NCBI GenBank assembly: GCA_028708005.1
Contig: JAQVZV010000020.1
Coordinates: forward strand, 1-9,849
Length of the DNA stretch: 9,849 nucleotides
Reading direction: 5' to 3'
DNA from: Bacilli bacterium
Lineage (GTDB): Bacteria; Bacillota_I; Bacilli_A; RF39; UBA660
Numbering within the stretch: position 1 is the first letter of the stretch; every line of letters begins with the position of its first letter. The position numbers and the translations under genes were made by a program. Under the pieces are notes generated by a model. That model made no database searches, was not told the origin of the DNA, and was given only the letters and a program-made list of their open reading frames with translations. This document shows positions 6,308-9,849 of the stretch, one piece after another.

Positions 6308-6320
6308 TTCATTTCATTTT

Positions 6321-6396
6321 TGGTGTCCCCTAGGGGATTCGAACCCATGACCCACTGATTAAGAGTCAGTTGCTCTACCGACTGAGCTAAGGAGAC
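6321..6396 (-). tRNA. tRNA-Lys(CTT)
   Basis: A complete 76-nt cloverleaf with encoded CCA. The acceptor stem pairs GTCTCCT with AGGGGAC. The D arm is standard, and the anticodon stem ACTGA/TCAGT holds the loop CTCTTAA, so the anticodon is CTT and reads AAG. The T arm contains TTCGAAT. It lies 8 nt after tRNA-Val and is co-transcribed with it. Its 3' half is partly duplicated at 5157-5201, which suggests that its 3' end has served as an integration site. Confidence 0.97.
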
Positions 6397-6404
6397 ATAT
6401 ACAC

Positions 6405-6481
6405 TGGTGAACGATGTAGGATTCGAACCTACGACCTCTACCCTGTCAAGGTAGCGCTCTAACCAACTGAGCTAATCGTCC
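6405..6481 (-). tRNA. tRNA-Val(GAC)
   Basis: A complete 77-nt cloverleaf with encoded CCA. The acceptor stem GGACGAT/ATCGTTC contains one G-U pair. The anticodon stem CTACC/GGTAG holds the loop TTGACAG, so the anticodon is GAC and reads GTC valine codons. The T arm is GTAGG-TTCGAAT-CCTAC. It is the first gene of a two-tRNA unit. Confidence 0.97.
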
Positions 6482-6494
6482 ACAAAGCATACTT

Positions 6495-6523
6495 ATTTTA
6501 CAATATATTCCTGTTTATGACAA
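6495..6523 (-). promoter_or_regulatory. Promoter of the tRNA-Val/tRNA-Lys unit
   Basis: On the minus strand TTGTCA (6518-6523) and TAAAAT (6495-6500) are separated by exactly 17 bp, a good sigma-A-type promoter. Transcription would begin around 6488, a few bases before the mature 5' end of tRNA-Val. It gives the tRNAs a transcription unit separate from the ddl operon upstream. Confidence 0.75.
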
Positions 6524-6534
6524 CTACTTTCAAT

Positions 6535-6634
6535 GATGTTTCAACTTTTTTGTGAAGAAAAGTTGAACATCAGGGGTTTTAGCATTATTTTCGAAGTGAT
6601 TTACATCACGTTTTGAAATTCCCTAATTTCAAAA
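6535..6634. repeat. Cluster of three inverted repeats downstream of ddl
   Basis: Three hairpins occur in 100 bases. GATGT plus TCAACTTTT pairs with AAAAGTTGA plus ACATC (6535-6572, one bulged base). GTGAT pairs with ATCAC (6596-6609). TTTTGAAATT pairs with AATTTCAAAA (6611-6634), a perfect 10-bp stem with a 4-nt loop. None has a T tract on either strand, so they are not standard terminators. They may slow or process the 3' end of the ddl transcript, or be the remains of a small repeat element. In the rest of the 6482-6734 gap I see the tRNA promoter and no gene. Confidence 0.55.
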
Positions 6635-6734
6635 GGGGTGTATTCTAAATTTCTGCTAATGCTTGTCCCATTTCATGAACCCTATGTTTATGATCAACAG
6701 CTAGGAGTGCGAAAGTAATAGATTAATTAATGTA

Positions 6735-7913
6735 TTAAAACTTTAATTTACCTTTCATTCCTTTTAAGCCATTATAATTTTGTAAAATATTGGTTTCAAA
6801 AGAATATACTTTTTTACTTTTTCTTTTGAAATCTTTTATTGCTAGTGAAATTAAATCATCTAGTAAAGTTGTATAATTTTTGCCTATTGGTTCCCATAAG
6901 TAAAATGCAAGTGAACCTGGAATTAAGTTTATTTCATTAACATATACTTTTTTGTTTTTCTTATCTACTAAGAAGTCAATACGGCATACTCCTGAACAAT
7001 TAAGGATTTTAAATACTTTTTTAGCTAAATCCCTTACTTCTTTTCTCATGGTATCATCAATTGTAGCTGGAATCTTCCTGCTAGCAGAAGCCATTCCTTT
7101 AGATTTGCCACCTTTAGCATTACCTAAATATTTTTCTTTATATGTTAAGAAATCATCTGAACTTATAACTTCTTCTATTTCACTTGTTTGTTGGTATTCA
7201 TAATTACCTAATACACTACAATTAACTTCAGTAAGATCCTCAACCATTTCCTCAACTATTATTTTAGGATCATACTGCATTGCTTCTTCAATAGCAACTT
7301 CTAATTCTTCTATTTTTCTAACTTTACTAATACCAATACTACTTCCCAATTTAGAAGGTTTTACAATTATAGGTAATTTAAGTTTTTTAATTCTTTCTAT
7401 GATTGGTTTAGGATCTTCTTTATATTCAGTATCAAAAAACCATTCATATTTAGGCATTGGTATTTTTTCAACTTCAAATATTTGTTTCATAAATATTTTA
7501 TCTTGACCTACTGTTGAAGCATAAACATCACTACCAACATATGGAATCCCTATTAAATTTAAATAACCTGCTAAAGTACCATCTTCAGCATTAACACCAT
7601 GAACAATTGGGAAAGCGATATCTATTTCAGCAACAATTCTTCTAAATCCCTTTTGTGATTGTAATACAAAGGCTCCATTTTTCTTATATAATACAACCTT
7701 TTTAGCATATCTTTTTAAATTATCTAAATCTTGATAATTATCTATTTCTTTTAACAGATTACCTGTGTACCAATCTTTTTCCTTTGTTATATATATTGGA
7801 ATAACTTCATATTTAGTAGTATCTAAAGCTTTCATCGCTTGAACTGCAGAAATAATACTTATTTCATGTTCAACTGTTTCGCCTCCAAAAATAACACCAA
7901 CTTTTAATTTCAT
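6735..7913 (-). CDS. ddl: D-alanine--D-alanine ligase
   Basis: A 392-aa ATP-grasp enzyme that joins two D-alanines using ATP in the cytosol; its dipeptide product is the substrate of MurF. The N-terminal GGETVEHEIS (10-19), the HGVNAEDG signature (105-112), the ATP-binding VKPSKLGSS (184-192), and RIDF with D313 plus NEINLIPGS (326-334), which supply the magnesium and D-Ala2 contacts, are all intact. The protein is somewhat longer than common Ddl enzymes (about 300-370 aa), owing partly to a basic C-terminal tail. The ATG at 7913 has AGGAG 8 nt upstream, and that site overlaps the murF stop codon; only 11 nt separate the two genes, so they form an operon. Nothing in the sequence suggests a D-Ala-D-Lac (vancomycin-type) variant, but I cannot exclude one. 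Confidence 0.95.
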   Translation of the reverse strand: MKLKVGVIFGGETVEHEISIISAVQAMKALDTTKYEVIPIYITKEKDWYTGNLLKEIDNYQDLDNLKRYAKKVVLYKKNGAFVLQSQKGFRRIVAEIDIAFPIVHGVNAEDGTLAGYLNLIGIPYVGSDVYASTVGQDKIFMKQIFEVEKIPMPKYEWFFDTEYKEDPKPIIERIKKLKLPIIVKPSKLGSSIGISKVRKIEELEVAIEEAMQYDPKIIVEEMVEDLTEVNCSVLGNYEYQQTSEIEEVISSDDFLTYKEKYLGNAKGGKSKGMASASRKIPATIDDTMRKEVRDLAKKVFKILNCSGVCRIDFLVDKKNKKVYVNEINLIPGSLAFYLWEPIGKNYTTLLDDLISLAIKDFKRKSKKVYSFETNILQNYNGLKGMKGKLKF

Positions 7914-7924
7914 ATAATCAACTC

Positions 7925-9517
7925 CTACTCATTAAATATATCAGGTAAATCATTTTCAAGCAATACATATGTATCGCCTTCTTTTAGTTTTGACATTAAA
8001 CTAAAAGCCTGCTTTACATCATTTACAATGTGTATATTATTGTTATTATATTTGGCCTCTTTTAATCCTTCTTGGATTGGTTTCGTTTGATTTTGTCCTA
8101 CTAAAATAACTTCATCACAAAACTTAGCAATTGTTTTACCAAACTCTTTATTAAGTTCATCTTGTTCATTAGCGAATCCAACCATACCTGGTGTTACAAT
8201 TATCTTCTTACCAGGCATCATACCAAGTACTTCAACCGCCATCTTAGAACCTTCTGGATTAGAATTATAAGCATCATCTATTATATTAATATTAGCATAT
8301 TGTTTTAGTTCTAAACGATGTTCTACTGGTTTAACTCGCCTTACAGCTCGTTCTAATTGAGGAATCTCAATACCTAATTCATAACCTAAAGCGATAGCTG
8401 CTAAAACATTATATACATTAGCATAACCTAGTAACTTAGTTTCAAATTCATATTTAGTTTTATCACCTTTAAACATTACTTTAAAAGTTGTTCCTAAGTG
8501 AGAAACTATAATATCACTTGCTTTAACATCAACATCTTTATTATCTATTCCTATCCATAGAATTTTACAATCATTTTTTAACTTATAATTAGTCTGTAGT
8601 GGATCATCAGCATTTAAAACACCAATACCATCATGTGGTAGGCTCTCAATAAGTTCAAATTTAGCTTTCTGAACATTTTCTTGTGTTCCAAAGGTATCTA
8701 AATGAGCTGTCCCAATCTTTGTTAAAATACCATACTTAGGATGAACAAAATCACATAATTCTTGTATTTCTCCTATTTTATAAGCTCCCATTTCAGCGAT
8801 TAAGATTTCAGTAAACTTATCTAAATAATTATTAATGGTAATCATTAAACCATATGGTGTATTATAATTTAAAGGTGTTGGTAATGCGGTGTATTTAATA
8901 TTTAAAATATCACTTAAGATATTCTTACTACTAGTTTTACCATAACTACCAGTAATACCAATTATTTTTAAATTAGACATACTTTTAAGTTTATCTTTAG
9001 CTTTTTTAAAATAATATAAATAAACTAACTTTTCAACTGGAATATTTATCTTTACTGCTAACCATACAATAAAGTATTGAAGATATGCTAATAGAATAAA
9101 AATATATAAGTATGTATTTAATTCTGCTGGTTGATAATCCTTAATAATTAATATAAATGGAATTAAATATATTATAACAATAGTTATAATTAATCTTTTT
9201 ACTCTAGCAGTTACTACTAATGGTTTCTTTTGACTTTCTTTACTCATCTTATTATATGTACTTATAAAAGCCCAACCATAAACAAGCATGGTTGCTATCA
9301 TAATAACTATATTATTAGTTATAAATGATAGCAAAATGGCTAATAGCAATGGTAATAGATCGACTACTTCAAAGATTTTATTCCTATTTTTGAATATCCA
9401 TTTTATATAGCGACGATCATTATCATACAAGTTTTGTTGTAGCATATGCAGTGATTTTTTAGTTCTTAAAAATAAATACGCAAGTAAGATAGCTAAAGAA
9501 CAAATAAAATATGTCAT
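7925..9517 (-). CDS. murF: MurF-type Mur ligase with an N-terminal membrane domain
   Basis: A 530-aa protein. Residues 1-160 hold about five hydrophobic segments (about 2-17, 53-69, 70-88, 108-126, 134-156). A Mur ligase core follows: P-loop GITGSYGKTSSK (187-198), a TPLNYNTPYGL segment (214-224) typical of MurF, AEMGA (241-245), GTAHLDTFG (269-277) and the AKFE lysine (286) expected to be carbamylated. A C-terminal DDAYNSNPEGSK substrate-domain motif is present. MurF adds D-Ala-D-Ala to UDP-MurNAc-tripeptide using ATP, and the adjacent ddl supports this assignment. The usual MurF N-terminal UDP-binding domain seems to be replaced by the membrane segments. Start and upstream stop overlap (TAATG), so the gene is coupled to the hydrolase before it. 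A MurF-like paralogue with another substrate is less likely. Confidence 0.87.
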   Translation of the reverse strand: MTYFICSLAILLAYLFLRTKKSLHMLQQNLYDNDRRYIKWIFKNRNKIFEVVDLLPLLLAILLSFITNNIVIMIATMLVYGWAFISTYNKMSKESQKKPLVVTARVKRLIITIVIIYLIPFILIIKDYQPAELNTYLYIFILLAYLQYFIVWLAVKINIPVEKLVYLYYFKKAKDKLKSMSNLKIIGITGSYGKTSSKNILSDILNIKYTALPTPLNYNTPYGLMITINNYLDKFTEILIAEMGAYKIGEIQELCDFVHPKYGILTKIGTAHLDTFGTQENVQKAKFELIESLPHDGIGVLNADDPLQTNYKLKNDCKILWIGIDNKDVDVKASDIIVSHLGTTFKVMFKGDKTKYEFETKLLGYANVYNVLAAIALGYELGIEIPQLERAVRRVKPVEHRLELKQYANINIIDDAYNSNPEGSKMAVEVLGMMPGKKIIVTPGMVGFANEQDELNKEFGKTIAKFCDEVILVGQNQTKPIQEGLKEAKYNNNNIHIVNDVKQAFSLMSKLKEGDTYVLLENDLPDIFNE

Positions 9518-9849
9518 TATTTCACATCCTTTAAAAATTCATTTAATATATTTACCGTTTGATCTAATCTTTCAATATAAGCGAAATGAGTACAACCTTC
9601 ATATACAATTAAACCACAATCAGGTATTACACTTTCCATATATTCTGCTTCACTTAATGGTACCTCGGTATCATTAGAACCCCATATTAAGATGGTTGAT
9701 GCTTTAATTTTAGATACAAATGGTAAATAATCATAATTAACTACATTAACTAGAATTTGCCTCATAATAGGAGTAGCATTCCGATAATCTCTGGAGCCTA
9801 TTCTCTTTTTCATATAGCCTTCAAGTTTATTGATTACGGGAACTTTCTT
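9517..9849 (-). CDS. Alpha/beta hydrolase, C-terminal part (5' end outside the window)
   Basis: The reading frame is open to the right edge, so the methionine at 9813 is internal; reading from 9849 gives KKVPVINKLEGYMKKR before it. The visible 110 residues are the last part of an alpha/beta hydrolase: a lid-like helix (SRDYRNATPIMRQ), the strand and loop TILIWGSNDTEVPL with the catalytic acid, and GCTHFAYIERLD with the catalytic histidine. The nucleophile serine lies outside the window. The substrate is unknown. Its TAA overlaps the ATG of murF by one base, so translation is coupled. Co-location with murF and ddl suggests a link to envelope metabolism, which is inference. Confidence 0.85.
   Translation of the reverse strand, partial: KKVPVINKLEGYMKKRIGSRDYRNATPIMRQILVNVVNYDYLPFVSKIKASTILIWGSNDTEVPLSEAEYMESVIPDCGLIVYEGCTHFAYIERLDQTVNILNEFLKDVK

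Noticed and set aside
6645..6734. Short minus-strand frame after ddl (includes HKHRVHEMGQALAEI)
   Set aside because: About 25 codons between stops, with no start signal and no family I recognise; it may be a coding relic or chance.
6952..7203. Plus-strand frame inside ddl
   Set aside because: Antisense shadow of conserved ddl motifs.
1..9849. CRISPR array, retron or complete insertion sequence
   Set aside because: No regularly spaced repeats, reverse transcriptase, Cas, transposase or integrase genes are visible.

Overview
The window is AT-rich DNA read with the standard genetic code: TGA acts as a stop and the tryptophan codon I checked is TGG. Its Shine-Dalgarno sites, promoters and peptidoglycan genes suggest a low-GC Bacillota or a related Bacilli/Mycoplasmatota-like lineage that still makes a cell wall. 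I cannot name the genus. Every protein gene lies on the minus strand. The first 24 bases are Illumina adapter, so the left edge is an assembly artefact rather than genome sequence.

Right part (about 6.3-9.85 kb, core chromosome): an operon runs leftwards through the C-terminal part of an alpha/beta hydrolase, a membrane-anchored MurF-type ligase and D-alanine--D-alanine ligase (ddl). MurF and Ddl are consecutive enzymes of peptidoglycan precursor synthesis: Ddl makes D-Ala-D-Ala and MurF adds it to the UDP-MurNAc tripeptide. After them come a cluster of hairpins and a tRNA-Val(GAC)-tRNA-Lys(CTT) unit with a clear sigma-A-type promoter and an intrinsic terminator.

Middle and left part (25-6.1 kb, accessory): downstream of tRNA-Lys lies a run of typical island genes. 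These are a nucleotidyltransferase, a relic of the 3' half of tRNA-Lys, a C-terminally truncated ADP-ribosylglycohydrolase, an APH-family kinase, a two-gene operon (dCTPP1/MazG-like pyrophosphohydrolase plus a GIY-YIG/DUF2075 nuclease-helicase), a DUF3800 protein with a Cys4 zinc-knuckle-like insert, and a truncated GNAT acetyltransferase. The direct repeat of the tRNA-Lys 3' half suggests that elements integrated at this tRNA in the past. I see no integrase or transposase.

The most interesting element is a stand-alone structured RNA of about 110 nt (about 366-475, plus strand) with its own promoter (TTGACA, 17 bp, extended -10) and its own terminator. It converges on the DUF3800 gene and shares that bidirectional terminator with it. 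RNA motifs associated with DUF3800 genes have been reported from comparative genomics, so this looks like an RNA-plus-protein module of unknown function. The dCTP pyrophosphatase/GIY-YIG-helicase operon is a second candidate system, possibly defensive.
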